Position numbers and translations under genes: made by a program | Notes under the pieces: generated by a model | Told to the model about the DNA's origin: nothing | Databases searched by the model: none | The model's input: the letters and a program-made list of their open reading frames with translations, nothing else | In this document: piece by piece, positions 17,187-26,526 of the stretch | How the letters are laid out: each line of letters opens with the position of its first letter | Position numbering within the stretch: the stretch's first letter is position 1 | DNA from: Bariatricus massiliensis | GTDB lineage: Bacteria > Bacillota > Clostridia > Lachnospirales > Lachnospiraceae | Reading direction: 5' to 3' | Assembly (NCBI RefSeq): GCF_900086725.1 | Contig: NZ_LT574838.1 | Span: forward strand, 1,251,617 to 1,315,616 | Length of the DNA stretch: 64,000 bases

Positions 17187-19099
17187 AAGTAAGATACCCT
17201 TTCGCTCTCTGCTCCTGTCTTTTTGGTAACTTTGATACTATCCATGTATTCCAGAATGGGCTTTGCGCTCTTTCTGCTGGTAGAGAACATATCCCTTACC
17301 TGAGCGATGGTGATGACCGGCTCTGTCTTCAAATGGCCGGTAATTTTCTCTTTTGCCTGCTCCATAAGAGACGCCAATGTAAACATCTCCTCGTTAATCC
17401 GTATGACCCTGCCCTCGTCAATCATCATAAGCACCACATCTTCTGCGGTCTCCTTGGGAATCTTGCCCAGCTCAATTTCTGAGAATCTCACGAAATCATA
17501 AGACGCTCCGGTAAAGGCCTCCGTAAGCAGCTTCTCCGTCTTCAAGAAAAGCTCATCTCTAGGCACGGTAAATTCCGGCAGATAAAGATATTCTTCCCGC
17601 CGTCCGTAAACGCCCTCTTCCGCCATACGCTCTACATAAGCATCGAATACAATGGGCTTCACCTTCTTCAAAAAGGTGTTGTGAATCTCCGCCTTCTTCA
17701 TACCATAGCGGTATGGGTGCAGCTTATGATAATCGCCCAGCTTCTCTAATATTTTCTGGCGTACCGCGAATTCGCTGTCCCTATGCCACAGATACACGTC
17801 CTTCTTCATCGGGAATTCATAGACAGTTCCGGCCGTCTTAAGCTCGTCCAGATATTCTGTCAGCTCTTCCGGCGAGTGGGCCATGATTTTCGCAAGCTCT
17901 GTGAGCGTCACCATGGTCTCTCCATGCTCTTTGATATTCAGCTCCATGACATCCGCCAGCGAGCCGGACTCTTTTCTTTGCAGCTCCTCGATGGAAGTCT
18001 CGTCGAACCGCTTCTTTCTCTTCGGATTCGGCTCCAGCACCACGCCTCCGCCGATGGTTTCCAGCGGGGAATAGAAACGTACGACAAATTTGTCCCCCCG
18101 TTTTAGGGCAATCTCTTCTTCCAGCCTGAGCTGCACAAGCCCGCTCTCTCCCGGCCCGATTTCTTCTTTGTCGAGCAGCACGGCACGGCATAGAATCTCA
18201 CTTGTACCTGTATAAAAATGAAGCCGTTCGTGGTTGGTCACGATACGCATGGATGAATCCAGCACATTGAGCTTCACATCCAGAAGCTCGGTGTTTTTCA
18301 TACTGTTCTTCGGCGCCAGAACACAGCCTCGCTTGATTTCCTTTTTCTTTACGTTGGACAGGTTGATAGCCACCCTCTGTCCGGCATAACACACGTCCTG
18401 ACTCTGCCCGTGCACTTGTATACTGCGGATTTTGCACTCTTTCCCGATAGGGTACATCTCCAGTACATCTTCCTTGGTAATCTTGCCGGAAATCAAAGTA
18501 CCGGTAATGATTGTCCCAAATCCGGACAGTGTAAACACGCGGTCAATGGGGAGACGGGGTATGGTCTGGATGTCCTTTTCTTCCAGTTCATCCCTTGTCA
18601 GCCGTTCAATGGTATCCTTCAGTTCGTCCAGCCCCTGCCCCGTGGCGGCAGACACCTTGACTACCGGCGCGTTTTCCAAAAAGGTTCCCTTCAGCTCGTC
18701 CTGCACTTCTTCTTCCACAAGCTCCAGCCACTCTTCGTCCACCAAATCGCACTTGTTGAGGACGAGGATACTCTTTTCAATCCCCAGTATTCCGAGGATG
18801 TCCATATGCTCTCTTGTCTGCGGCATGATTCCCTCATCCGCCGCGACCACCAGCATAACGAGGTCCATACCTACCACACCAGCCACCATATTGTTGATGA
18901 ACTTTTCATGTCCCGGCACATCGATGATTCCTACCCTGTCCCCGCTCTTCAAATCAAAATAGGTAAAACCGAGGTCGATGGTGATTCCCCGTCTCTGCTC
19001 TTCTTCCCAGCGGTCGGTGTTGCGTCCTGTCAGCGCCTTGATCAACGTTGTTTTTCCATGGTCTATATGACCTGCTGTTCCGATAATTATATTTTTCAT
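17183..19099 (-). CDS. selB: Selenocysteine-specific elongation factor SelB
   Basis: 638 residues, normal length. The EF-Tu-like GTPase has G1 GHIDHGKTTL at residue 10, the switch-II motif DVPGHEKF and NKCD; domains II-III follow, then the C-terminal winged helices (from about residue 380) that bind the SECIS hairpin in mRNA. It delivers Sec-tRNA to the ribosome at recoded UGA codons, needed here for SelD and for the GrdB-like protein at 48-49 kb. It follows selA by 17 nt. Confidence 0.97.
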   Translation of the reverse strand: MKNIIIGTAGHIDHGKTTLIKALTGRNTDRWEEEQRRGITIDLGFTYFDLKSGDRVGIIDVPGHEKFINNMVAGVVGMDLVMLVVAADEGIMPQTREHMDILGILGIEKSILVLNKCDLVDEEWLELVEEEVQDELKGTFLENAPVVKVSAATGQGLDELKDTIERLTRDELEEKDIQTIPRLPIDRVFTLSGFGTIITGTLISGKITKEDVLEMYPIGKECKIRSIQVHGQSQDVCYAGQRVAINLSNVKKKEIKRGCVLAPKNSMKNTELLDVKLNVLDSSMRIVTNHERLHFYTGTSEILCRAVLLDKEEIGPGESGLVQLRLEEEIALKRGDKFVVRFYSPLETIGGGVVLEPNPKRKKRFDETSIEELQRKESGSLADVMELNIKEHGETMVTLTELAKIMAHSPEELTEYLDELKTAGTVYEFPMKKDVYLWHRDSEFAVRQKILEKLGDYHKLHPYRYGMKKAEIHNTFLKKVKPIVFDAYVERMAEEGVYGRREEYLYLPEFTVPRDELFLKTEKLLTEAFTGASYDFVRFSEIELGKIPKETAEDVVLMMIDEGRVIRINEEMFTLASLMEQAKEKITGHLKTEPVITIAQVRDMFSTSRKSAKPILEYMDSIKVTKKTGAESERVSYL

Positions 19100-19116
19100 A
19101 AGCTAAAATCTTCCTT

Positions 19117-20544
19117 TTATATTTGCTGTATCAGGCAGGTTTCTTCGCATACTTCCAATTCCTTCAACATATCTGCGGCCATGCGGAACCATCTGGATTC
19201 CACCGTCCTCACATCCAGATAGATGGTGTCGTTGGCCGTCCTCGGAATCATCGGAACCGGCAGGTGGCGCATCCGCTCCTCCAGCTCTGCCACACTGATT
19301 TTCTCCGGCTTCAGTGTGACCGCCATACTCCGAATCCGCTCCAACGGAAGAGAGCCTCCTCCAATCTGGGACTCGCATTCTTCCAAGCCGATTTCCGCAG
19401 CGATACCTGCATTTTTCAAAATTCTCCGGAAAGAACGCGCCCGCTTTTCTACCTCTTCAAATGGCTCGGTGATCATACGCAGTACCGGAATATTTTCTAT
19501 GGCCTTTTCCTCCGACAGATACTCCATCAGTACGAGTTCCAGCGCCGCCGCCGTAAACTTATCAATTCTCAGCGCGCGTGTCAGCTGGTTCTTCTTCATC
19601 TGGTCAATATATTTTTTCTTTCCGATGATGATGCCCGCCTGCGGCCCGCCCAGCAGTTTGTCCCCGCTGAAGCAGACAACATCCGCACCTTTTTCAATAG
19701 AATTCTGCACCGTCGGCTCATAAGTAATTCCGTATTTGCTCAAGTCGATCAGCACACCGCTTCCTAAATCCTCGATAATAGGAATCTCATGCTCCTTGGC
19801 AAGTGGCACTAAATCGTCTATCGTGACTGTATCCGTAAACCCTACAATCCGATAGTTGCTTGTGTGTACCTTCAGAAGTGCTTTTGTCTCCTCCGTGATA
19901 GCCTCTTCATAATCAGCATAGTGCGTCTTATTGGTAGTGCCCACTTCAACAAGGGAGGCGCCGCTTTGCTCCATCACATCGGGTATACGGAACTTGCCGC
20001 CAATTTCCACCAGCTCCCCGCGTGATACAATGACTTCGCCCCCTTTTGCCATGGAGCTTAAGATGAGCATGACAGCCGCCGCGTTGTTGTTTACCGCCAT
20101 GGCCGCCTCTGCCCCGGTTATTTTACAGAGCAGCTCTTCAAAATGAGAGTACCGTTCTCCTCGCTTTCCCGCCTCCAGATTATATTCCAGATTAGAGTAA
20201 CCGCTCACCAGCCCCATCAGGCGCTTCATATGTTCCTGACTTATGGGCGCTCGTCCAAGATTGGTGTGAAGTATGGTTCCCGTTCCGTTGATTACCATCT
20301 TCATATTCGGCGTGTGCATCTTTGCCGCCCGCAGCTCTATGCGGCTCACCAAAAGCGCAATCTGCTGCTTCGCTTTCTCCTCATCCTCACAGGTTCCGAT
20401 AAATGCCCGCAGATGGCCGAGCTCCTCTCGGATGGCTTCCATCACCGAATCCCTGCCATAATGTTCAATCATTTCCTGAACCGCTTCCTCTTCCAGAAGG
20501 ATATCCACCTTTGGAATGCTGCGGTATAATAAATTCTTATTCAT
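19117..20544 (-). CDS. selA: L-seryl-tRNA(Sec) selenium transferase SelA
   Basis: PLP enzyme that converts Ser-tRNA(Sec) to Sec-tRNA(Sec) using selenophosphate. About 475 residues from the third ATG, where AAGAGG is well spaced and the protein begins MNKNLLYRSIPKVD as in relatives; an ATG 24 nt upstream is possible. The PLP lysine lies in CFSGDKLLGGPQAG (near residue 290) and the family's INGTGTILHTNLGRAP block is present. It lies between selD and selB in one operon. The matching tRNA gene (selC) was not seen in this window. Confidence 0.95.
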   Translation of the reverse strand: MNKNLLYRSIPKVDILLEEEAVQEMIEHYGRDSVMEAIREELGHLRAFIGTCEDEEKAKQQIALLVSRIELRAAKMHTPNMKMVINGTGTILHTNLGRAPISQEHMKRLMGLVSGYSNLEYNLEAGKRGERYSHFEELLCKITGAEAAMAVNNNAAAVMLILSSMAKGGEVIVSRGELVEIGGKFRIPDVMEQSGASLVEVGTTNKTHYADYEEAITEETKALLKVHTSNYRIVGFTDTVTIDDLVPLAKEHEIPIIEDLGSGVLIDLSKYGITYEPTVQNSIEKGADVVCFSGDKLLGGPQAGIIIGKKKYIDQMKKNQLTRALRIDKFTAAALELVLMEYLSEEKAIENIPVLRMITEPFEEVEKRARSFRRILKNAGIAAEIGLEECESQIGGGSLPLERIRSMAVTLKPEKISVAELEERMRHLPVPMIPRTANDTIYLDVRTVESRWFRMAADMLKELEVCEETCLIQQI

Positions 20545-20607
20545 TTTCATCCTCTTAAAATTCTTCATTTTCCCGTACTATCAGCGCATACAGGTATATC
20601 CGCCTGC

Positions 20608-21657
20608 TTATGGATGCAGGCGGATTAATTTGTCACTCTTTGGGGACACATATCCAATTATCGAAACTTTCGTGTCCAATTCTTTCTTTTCAAATGCTTC
20701 CATGACCGCCGGTGCGCACTGTGCAGGCACGGACAACAGCAGTCCGCCCGAAGTCTGCGGGTCGTAGAGCAGGTCTATAAAATGCTCCTCCACGCCGCCC
20801 ATGTCTACCTTGTCTTCTGAGTAGCCTCTGTTCTTGTAAGCCCCCGCAGGAACCAGCCCCATCTTTGCGTAGGCGGCAGCCTTCTCAAGATAGGCAATAT
20901 CATTTACCTTCAACTCAAAGGTCACCTCGCTGGCCTCCGCCATTTCGACGCAGTGTCCGAGAAGTCCAAAACCGGTTATGTCGGTGCAGGCATTTACTTC
21001 AAAATCGTCCACCACTTCTTTTGCTTTTTTATTCAACGAGGCCATCACGGTGGTCGCTTCTTTTATCGCCGCCTCGGAGGCCATCTCGGCCTTCACCGCC
21101 GTATTTACAATACCGGTTCCCACCTGTTTTGTGAGAATCAGTACATCCCCCGGCTTACAGCCATAATTCTTAAATATCTTATCCGGGTGAACAAAACCGG
21201 AGACGCACAACCCGTATTTCGGCTCGTCATCCTGCACGGAATGTCCGCCCACAAGAACTGCTCCCGCCTCTTTCACTTTATCTGCGCCCCCCGCCAGAAT
21301 CTCTCCCAGTATAGAAGGATCCAGACAGTTGGGAAATCCGACAATATTAAGTGCAATCTTAGGCTCTCCTCCCATGGCGTACACATCGCTCAGGGAATTG
21401 GCCGCCGCTATCTGACCAAACATATAGGGGTCATCGACAATTGGAGTGAAGAAGTCGACTGTCTGAATCATAGCGATATCGTCGGTCACTTTATAGATTG
21501 CGGCATCATCGGAAGTCTCGATTCCAACCAGAAGGTTGTCATCCTCGAACTTCGGTAACTTACCCAGCACCTGGGCAAGGGTCTCAGGACCTATTTTGGC
21601 CGCTCACCCCGAAGTCTTTGACATTTGGGTCAGCTTTATGTCTTTCTTTGTACTCAT
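20608..21657 (-). CDS. selD: Selenide, water dikinase SelD, a selenoprotein
   Basis: Makes selenophosphate from selenide and ATP. The true start is the ATG at 21655-21657; the product is 349 residues with an in-frame TGA at 21604-21606 read as Sec at residue 18 in the family motif SGU-AAK (Lys21 follows). Reading only after the TGA gives a false GTG start at 21570 and loses the active site. A hairpin follows the TGA. The glycine-rich ATP loop and VLVGGHSVQDDE block are present. Because its own synthesis needs Sec, it is tied to the selenium supply it creates. Confidence 0.95.
21559..21579 (-). promoter_or_regulatory. Bacterial SECIS-like hairpin in selD
   Basis: Stem CTTGCCCAG-gtg-CTGGGTAAG begins 24 nt after the TGA codon, with the loop G about 34 nt after it, within the distance generally accepted for bacterial SECIS elements. 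A smaller GGTC-ctga-GACC hairpin precedes it. The loop GTG is the codon that mimics a start. Confidence 0.6.
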
Positions 21658-21681
21658 CTCGCTTACTCCTGTTGATTTATT

Positions 21682-22290
21682 TTATGGACGGATAATCTTG
21701 TCTGCCTGTGCCATCGTCTCCACGATACTGTACATATTGGTGACAGCGCCTACTGCCAGCTTGTCCTTCAGCTGGTAATAGTCGAGGCAAGTTCCACAGG
21801 TGAGAATCTCAACCCCCTGTGCTTCCATCTCTTTTAAGTCTTTGAGTGAATCGGAGCCCTCGGTCGTAAGCGTGGCCCCGCCATTGTAGAACAGGATTGC
21901 TTTTGGCAGTGTATCAAGCTGGCTTACAGCGTAGATAAAGCCTTTTATCAATACCTTGCCCAGTTCCTCATTCCCTTCTCCCATGCGGTCTGAAGCGATG
22001 ACAACTACGGTATTATTGCCCGCCGGCGCGCATGCGCACGCCTCTTCCTCCGCCTCTGCCGTAGTCACGCCTCCCTTTACAGAGATTACTACTTTGTATG
22101 CTTTTTCACCCGTCTGCTCGGAAGTTACTTCTCCTCCGGAAGCCGCAGCCATCTTGGAAACATTCTGTACGGCAATCTCGTTGTCCACCAGAACCTCTAT
22201 GACCTCCGGTCCCGTCAAAGCCTGCATTGCTTTCTTGGTCTTAATCACCGGTGTAGGGCATGCATCTCCCATCGCATTAACTGTTATCAT
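21682..22290 (-). CDS. yedF: YedF selenium-metabolism protein (TusA-like plus DsrE-like)
   Basis: 202 residues from the ATG at 22288-22290 (AGGTGG upstream; a GTG 12 nt earlier is less likely). The N-terminal TusA-like domain carries DACPTPVIKTKKAM with the CPxP Cys; a Cys/Ala linker (EEEACACAPAG) leads to a DsrE-like domain with EILTCGTCLDYYQL. This two-domain form is a marker of Sec-using bacteria. First gene of the yedF-selD-selA-selB-lysR operon. It probably carries reduced selenium to SelD. Confidence 0.9.
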   Translation of the reverse strand: MITVNAMGDACPTPVIKTKKAMQALTGPEVIEVLVDNEIAVQNVSKMAAASGGEVTSEQTGEKAYKVVISVKGGVTTAEAEEEACACAPAGNNTVVVIASDRMGEGNEELGKVLIKGFIYAVSQLDTLPKAILFYNGGATLTTEGSDSLKDLKEMEAQGVEILTCGTCLDYYQLKDKLAVGAVTNMYSIVETMAQADKIIRP

Positions 22291-22335
22291 TTTCTTTTCC
22301 ACCTTTCTGTCTTTTTCTTAAGTCAATTTCCCCTT

Positions 22336-22401
22336 GCCCGGATACGCCGGGCGCTTCTTCACTTATAGAAATATTCTATCACTGTTTTCGTGGAAGGTAA
22401 A
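22336..22401 (-). promoter_or_regulatory. Promoter and 5'-UTR hairpin of the selenium operon
   Basis: TTTACC (22396-22401) and TAGAAT (22373-22378) are 17 bp apart on the minus strand. The leader then contains GCCCGG-cgtat-CCGGGC (22336-22352), without a T run, about 45 nt before the yedF start. Confidence 0.45.
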
Positions 22402-22424
22402 CAAAAATTTCCATTTCGTAACTA

Positions 22425-23447
22425 TTAACCCTTTGTTTTTTGTTTTCGAAAATAGCTGCTTGCCAGAAAACAGCCGAATATAATGCCGTTTACAACCAGC
22501 AGCATGGCCACCTCTTGCCAGCCCAGCATCTGCTTCTGGTTCTCCGTATAGTTTTCTGCCAATGCCACCATATTATTGTTAAGGTAATGAATGATGACAG
22601 GCACCCATATATTTTCTGTTTTCATATAAGTATACGCCATGAAAATACCGAGGGTAACGCAGGTAATAATCTGGCCCGCCAGCGAAGTCACTCCATATTC
22701 AGGGGTACTGTAGTAGAAAAAATTGAGCGGAGAATGCCACACTCCCCACAACAGGCCTAAGAGAAGCACCCCTTTCACCAAGCCGAACCGTTTCTGCAGT
22801 AATGGCTGCAGATAGTACCGCCATCCGTATTCCTCTCCAAAAAAGGGAAGGAAAGCAACAAAAAAATTCACGAACAAGGAAAGCATATTAGCGAACGAAA
22901 AAACTCCTCCAAAGGAATCTTTTACATCCAGTATCTCACCCTGCAGTGCATAAATCAGAGCCAGACGCAGAACGTAGAGCACGATGAATAGTACAACGCA
23001 GAACACGGATGTATTCCCGTTCTTTTTATTAAGGCCGTATGCCCGCCTGCTTTCCCTGCCCGCCTCCAGCAAAATCATTAACCATGAGAGCAGGCTGCCG
23101 AGCATGAGTATACTATTCAATCCCGTCTTCCAACCGTCCGACGGAAGAAATATGCTCAATATAGCCGCTAAAATAACAATACCCGTAATGATAAGGTACG
23201 AGAGAAAGAATCGTTTGGGAAGCAATTTATCTCCCTTCCTTGTCAATAAATAGGCCACCATAACTCCCGCCGCCGGATAGAACATCTGAGCCAGCGGAAT
23301 GATGCCGGTATCTATATTTCTCTTATAGCCATACCACAACAGTACCCCCATTATAAAAGTAACCCCATATGCGATGGCTGCAAAAATCATTAATTGCTTT
23401 TTCTCTGTACTAGTAAATTTGGGGTGTGTCTTATCAAATGTATTCAT
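22425..23447 (-). CDS. CPBP-family intramembrane metalloprotease
   Basis: 340 residues with about eight hydrophobic segments. The three CPBP (Abi/CAAX protease) motifs are present: FFGEEYGWRYYL (EExxxR, near residue 202), GVWHSPLNFFY (near 240) and VIIHYLNNN (near 290). Members cut membrane-bound peptides; bacterial ones often process or give immunity to bacteriocins, or have unknown clients. ATG with GGTGGAGGG upstream. It stands alone; no substrate gene is adjacent. Confidence 0.85.
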   Translation of the reverse strand: MNTFDKTHPKFTSTEKKQLMIFAAIAYGVTFIMGVLLWYGYKRNIDTGIIPLAQMFYPAAGVMVAYLLTRKGDKLLPKRFFLSYLIITGIVILAAILSIFLPSDGWKTGLNSILMLGSLLSWLMILLEAGRESRRAYGLNKKNGNTSVFCVVLFIVLYVLRLALIYALQGEILDVKDSFGGVFSFANMLSLFVNFFVAFLPFFGEEYGWRYYLQPLLQKRFGLVKGVLLLGLLWGVWHSPLNFFYYSTPEYGVTSLAGQIITCVTLGIFMAYTYMKTENIWVPVIIHYLNNNMVALAENYTENQKQMLGWQEVAMLLVVNGIIFGCFLASSYFRKQKTKG

Positions 23448-23481
23448 GCTTTTCCCTCCACCTTCTAATCATCTAATAACC

Positions 23482-23643
23482 TTTTGACCCTGATGTCTAC
23501 GGATTTCTCCGCACTTCGTGCTCCCGAAATCCTAAAAACATTCGAAATCCGCCCTAATCGGGCTACTTTCTCATGTTTTACGGGTCCCAAAGTCATCCAA
23601 TCGCATGCAAGCATGCATTGTATAACTTTTTGACCCTGACATC
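23482..23643. repeat. Intergenic palindromes and direct repeat
   Basis: The 340-bp gap holds no gene. It has a direct repeat TTTTGACCCTGA at 23482-23493 (minus one base either way) and 23628-23639; between these lie a hairpin GGATTTC/GAAATCC (23501-23532) enclosing GCAC-ttc-GTGC, another copy of CGAAATCC, GCCC-taatc-GGGC, and GCATGCaaGCATGC. It looks like a small non-coding repeat element. Confidence 0.45.
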
Positions 23644-23699
23644 ATCATATCTTGTTTTCTATGCTTTATCAACACTTATGCTGTTTTTCCCTTTTCTGC

Positions 23700-23728
23700 T
23701 TGTCCTTCCGGCGTTTGTCCGTTATACT
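23700..23728 (+). promoter_or_regulatory. Promoter of the methyltransferase gene
   Basis: TTGTCC (23700-23705) and TATACT (23723-23728) with 17 bp between, 60 bp upstream of the start codon. Confidence 0.55.
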
Positions 23729-23787
23729 AAGTATGCAATGTATGAAAAGTATTTAGGAAAGACTTTATGGAAAGGAAACTATAGATT

Positions 23788-24645
23788 ATGTGGATAGCAG
23801 ATGGATGGAAAGATTATGAGGTAATTGACGCTTCCAACGGCGAAAAATTGGAGCGCTGGGGGCAGTACCTTCTCGTGAGGCCGGACCCGCAGGTTATATG
23901 GGATACTCCGAAAACGGAAAAGGGATGGAAAAATAGAAACGCACACTACCACCGTAGCCAGAAAGGCGGAGGGGAATGGGAATTTTTTGATCTGCCCGAA
24001 CAGTGGCAGATACACTACAAGAATCTTACCTTCAATCTCAAGCCTTTCAATTTCAAGCATACCGGGCTTTTCCCGGAACAGGCCGCAAACTGGGACTGGT
24101 TTTCGGAAAAAATCAAACAAGCTGGCAGGCCGATCAAGGTGCTGAATCTCTTCGCCTACACGGGGGGAGCCACACTGGCGGCAGCCGCAGCAGGCGCTAA
24201 TGTCACCCACGTGGACGCCTCGAAAGGCATGGTGACATGGGCAAAGGAAAACGCCGCGTCCTCAGGACTTAAGGACGCTCCCATCAGATGGCTCGTAGAC
24301 GACTGCGTCAAATTCGTAGAACGAGAAATACGCAGAGGCAACCATTACGATGCCATAATCATGGACCCACCCTCCTACGGGCGCGGACCCAAAGGAGAAA
24401 TCTGGAAGATCGAAGAGGCAATTCATCCTTTGATCAAGCTGTGTACAAAAATATTATCCGATGACCCACTGTTTTTCCTGATTAATTCATATACGACCGG
24501 GCTGGCGCCCGCCGTATTGAGCTATATGCTCGCCACAGAACTAAAAAAATTCGGCGGCAGCGTTGACTCTCAGGAAATCGGGCTTCCGGTAAGCTCAAAT
24601 GGGCTGGTTCTCCCCTGTGGGGCAAGCGGCCGGTGGATGAAATAG
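23788..24645 (+). CDS. Class I SAM-dependent rRNA methyltransferase (RlmI-like)
   Basis: 285 residues. The SAM-binding motif LNLFAYTGGATLAAAAAG (about residue 115) and DPPSYGRG (about 190) match the C5-cytosine or guanine rRNA methyltransferases of the RlmI/RlmL group; the first 90 residues are a small RNA-binding-type domain. ATG preceded by AAAGGAAA. It stands as a single gene with its own promoter and converges on the aminopeptidase P gene across a palindrome. The exact rRNA site cannot be told. Confidence 0.8.
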   Translation: MWIADGWKDYEVIDASNGEKLERWGQYLLVRPDPQVIWDTPKTEKGWKNRNAHYHRSQKGGGEWEFFDLPEQWQIHYKNLTFNLKPFNFKHTGLFPEQAANWDWFSEKIKQAGRPIKVLNLFAYTGGATLAAAAAGANVTHVDASKGMVTWAKENAASSGLKDAPIRWLVDDCVKFVEREIRRGNHYDAIIMDPPSYGRGPKGEIWKIEEAIHPLIKLCTKILSDDPLFFLINSYTTGLAPAVLSYMLATELKKFGGSVDSQEIGLPVSSNGLVLPCGASGRWMK

Positions 24646-24648
24646 TCA

Positions 24649-24686
24649 AGGGGGACAGGTCCCAACGCGTTGGGACCTGTCCCCCT
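24649..24686. repeat. 38-bp perfect palindrome between convergent genes
   Basis: A perfect, spacer-less palindrome centred on ACGCGT, with arms of the form AGGGGGACAGGTCCCAA. It begins 4 nt after one stop codon and ends 18 nt before the other. No T run follows on either strand, so it is not a classical terminator, though it may stop transcription both ways. It may belong to a repeat family. Confidence 0.6.
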
Positions 24687-24704
24687 CTACAATTCACCGA
24701 ATTG

Positions 24705-26492
24705 TTAGACTTCTCTAGTATATTTTTTCAGCCATTCTGTTTCTTCTTCGTTCAGATATGGTGAAACTTTTTCAAATACTGTCTTATGGTAGTCATTGAG
24801 CAGTTTCTTGTCTTCTGCTGTCATGATTTCCGGATTGATCGCATCCAAATCCATCGGGATAAATGTAATTGGCTCGAAGTACATGAACTGTCCGTATTCG
24901 TTCAGTTCTCCTTTTTGTGTAAGGAGCTCATTCTCGAGGCGGATACCATGGGAGCCTTCAATGTAAATTCCCGGTTCGTCTGTGATAATCATACCTTCTT
25001 CAAATGGAGTAATCTCTCCTGCCCGGAACTGCCAGCGGAATCCGGTCGGTCCTTCATGGATGTTGAGAAGATATCCTACACCATGGCCTGTTCCGTGATT
25101 GAAGTTTAAGTTTCTGTCCCAGAACGGCTTTCTTGCCAGCATATCAAGTGTCATTCCTGTTGTTCCGTAGAGGAATTTAGCACTTGCGAGCTGCAGGTTA
25201 CTGATAGCGACCAGTGTAAAGTGATCCTTCATAATCTGAGGAACTTCACCCAGTGCGTATGTTCTTGTGACATCTGTTGAGCCTTCGTAGAAACCGGCTC
25301 CTGTGTCTGTCAGGAAGAGGTTTCCTTCCTTTAACTCTACATCTGTCTCAGGAGATGATGTGTAATGTACAATCGCTCCGTGTTCTCCAAAAGAAGAAAT
25401 AGGCTCAAAGCTCGGGCGGATAAAGTTGCCCTGCTCTGCACGGAACTCATCCAGCTTTTCAGACGCGCTGATTTCTGTAATTGTCTCTTTTCCCACATTC
25501 TCCTTCAGCCACTTCATAAACTTAACATGTGCAACACTGTCTTTAATCTGTGCCTTACGGATATTTTCAATCTCAACTGAATTCTTCATTGCTTTGAATA
25601 AAACAGCCGGGTTTCTCTGCTCAACTTTCGCAACACCCTCCGGGATATTGTTGTACAGAGCATAGTTCAATTTGCCCGGATCGATGAGAAGTACTTCATC
25701 CTTGCATACGTTCTTGATATCTTCGTAAATATCGTTGTATGGATGAAGAACGATGCCGTCTTTCGCAAAATCAGCTTTGATTTCATCGCTTAATTTCGCT
25801 TCGTTGATGTATAAGTCTACCTTATCCATCTTGATGATTGCATAGGACAATACGAGCGGGAAGAATTCAATATCGTTTCCACGGATATTCAGTGTCCAGC
25901 AAATGTCATCCAATGTTGTAAGTACATGTGTGGTAGCACCGCATTTTTTCATCTCTTCACGGATACGTCCCAGCTTATCTGCAACTGCTTCTCCAGTATA
26001 CTTAAGCTCCAGTGCAAATGCAGGTTCTTCGGAAAGAACCGGACGGTCTTCCCACACTTCGTCAATCAAATCATAATCGTATACAACCTTGCCGTTCTTT
26101 GCGGCAGCGATTGCTTCGTATCCCTGTCCTTCGCCCATTGCCACTACGCGTCCGTCAAATCCTAACGCTCCGCCTTCCGGCAATGCTTCTTCCAGATACG
26201 CTTCCAATGTAGGAACTCCCGGCTCTCCCATCTTCATCAGTTCCACGGTAGTTCCTTCCAGCTGTGCCGCTGCCTGAATAAAGTATCTTCCGTCTGTCCA
26301 GAGACGAGCCTCTGTCTTTGTGATAACTGCGGTTCCTGCGCTTCCAGAAAATCCTGTGATGAATTTTCTTGCTTTGAAATGTTCCCCAACATATTCACTC
26401 TGGTGGAAGTCGGCAGTCGGCACTACATATGCGTCGATTCCCTTCTCTTCCATCAGTGCACGCAGTTTCGCGAGTCTTTCTGGTATGTTCAT
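24705..26492 (-). CDS. Aminopeptidase P family (M24B) Xaa-Pro aminopeptidase
   Basis: 595 residues, the long form with two N-terminal creatinase-like domains and a catalytic pita-bread domain. Two-metal ligands are visible: DTGAGF and STDVTRT (Asp pair, near residues 395-410), GTGHGVGYLLNIHEGP (His), ITDEPGIY (Glu) and RLENELL (Glu). It removes N-terminal residues from Xaa-Pro peptides in the cytoplasm. ATG with AAGGAGG upstream. It has its own promoter and a leader with a hairpin and a possible short ORF. Confidence 0.9.
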   Translation of the reverse strand: MNIPERLAKLRALMEEKGIDAYVVPTADFHQSEYVGEHFKARKFITGFSGSAGTAVITKTEARLWTDGRYFIQAAAQLEGTTVELMKMGEPGVPTLEAYLEEALPEGGALGFDGRVVAMGEGQGYEAIAAAKNGKVVYDYDLIDEVWEDRPVLSEEPAFALELKYTGEAVADKLGRIREEMKKCGATTHVLTTLDDICWTLNIRGNDIEFFPLVLSYAIIKMDKVDLYINEAKLSDEIKADFAKDGIVLHPYNDIYEDIKNVCKDEVLLIDPGKLNYALYNNIPEGVAKVEQRNPAVLFKAMKNSVEIENIRKAQIKDSVAHVKFMKWLKENVGKETITEISASEKLDEFRAEQGNFIRPSFEPISSFGEHGAIVHYTSSPETDVELKEGNLFLTDTGAGFYEGSTDVTRTYALGEVPQIMKDHFTLVAISNLQLASAKFLYGTTGMTLDMLARKPFWDRNLNFNHGTGHGVGYLLNIHEGPTGFRWQFRAGEITPFEEGMIITDEPGIYIEGSHGIRLENELLTQKGELNEYGQFMYFEPITFIPMDLDAINPEIMTAEDKKLLNDYHKTVFEKVSPYLNEEETEWLKKYTREV

Positions 26493-26526
26493 GATAAAAA
26501 CCTCCTTAAAATGTTTAGCGTTTTAC

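Noticed and set aside
20608..21570. A 320-residue SelD starting at GTG 21568
   Set aside because: It lacks the active-site segment; the upstream ATG with a Sec codon restores the full family sequence.
12550..24000. tRNA-Sec gene (selC) near the sel genes
   Set aside because: I looked in the gaps of the selenium region for the long-armed tRNA with a TTCGA-type loop and saw none; the repeat at 23.5 kb only resembles an arm.
24649..24686. Ordinary rho-independent terminator
   Set aside because: The stem is perfect with no loop bases and has no T run on either side; kept as a palindromic repeat instead.
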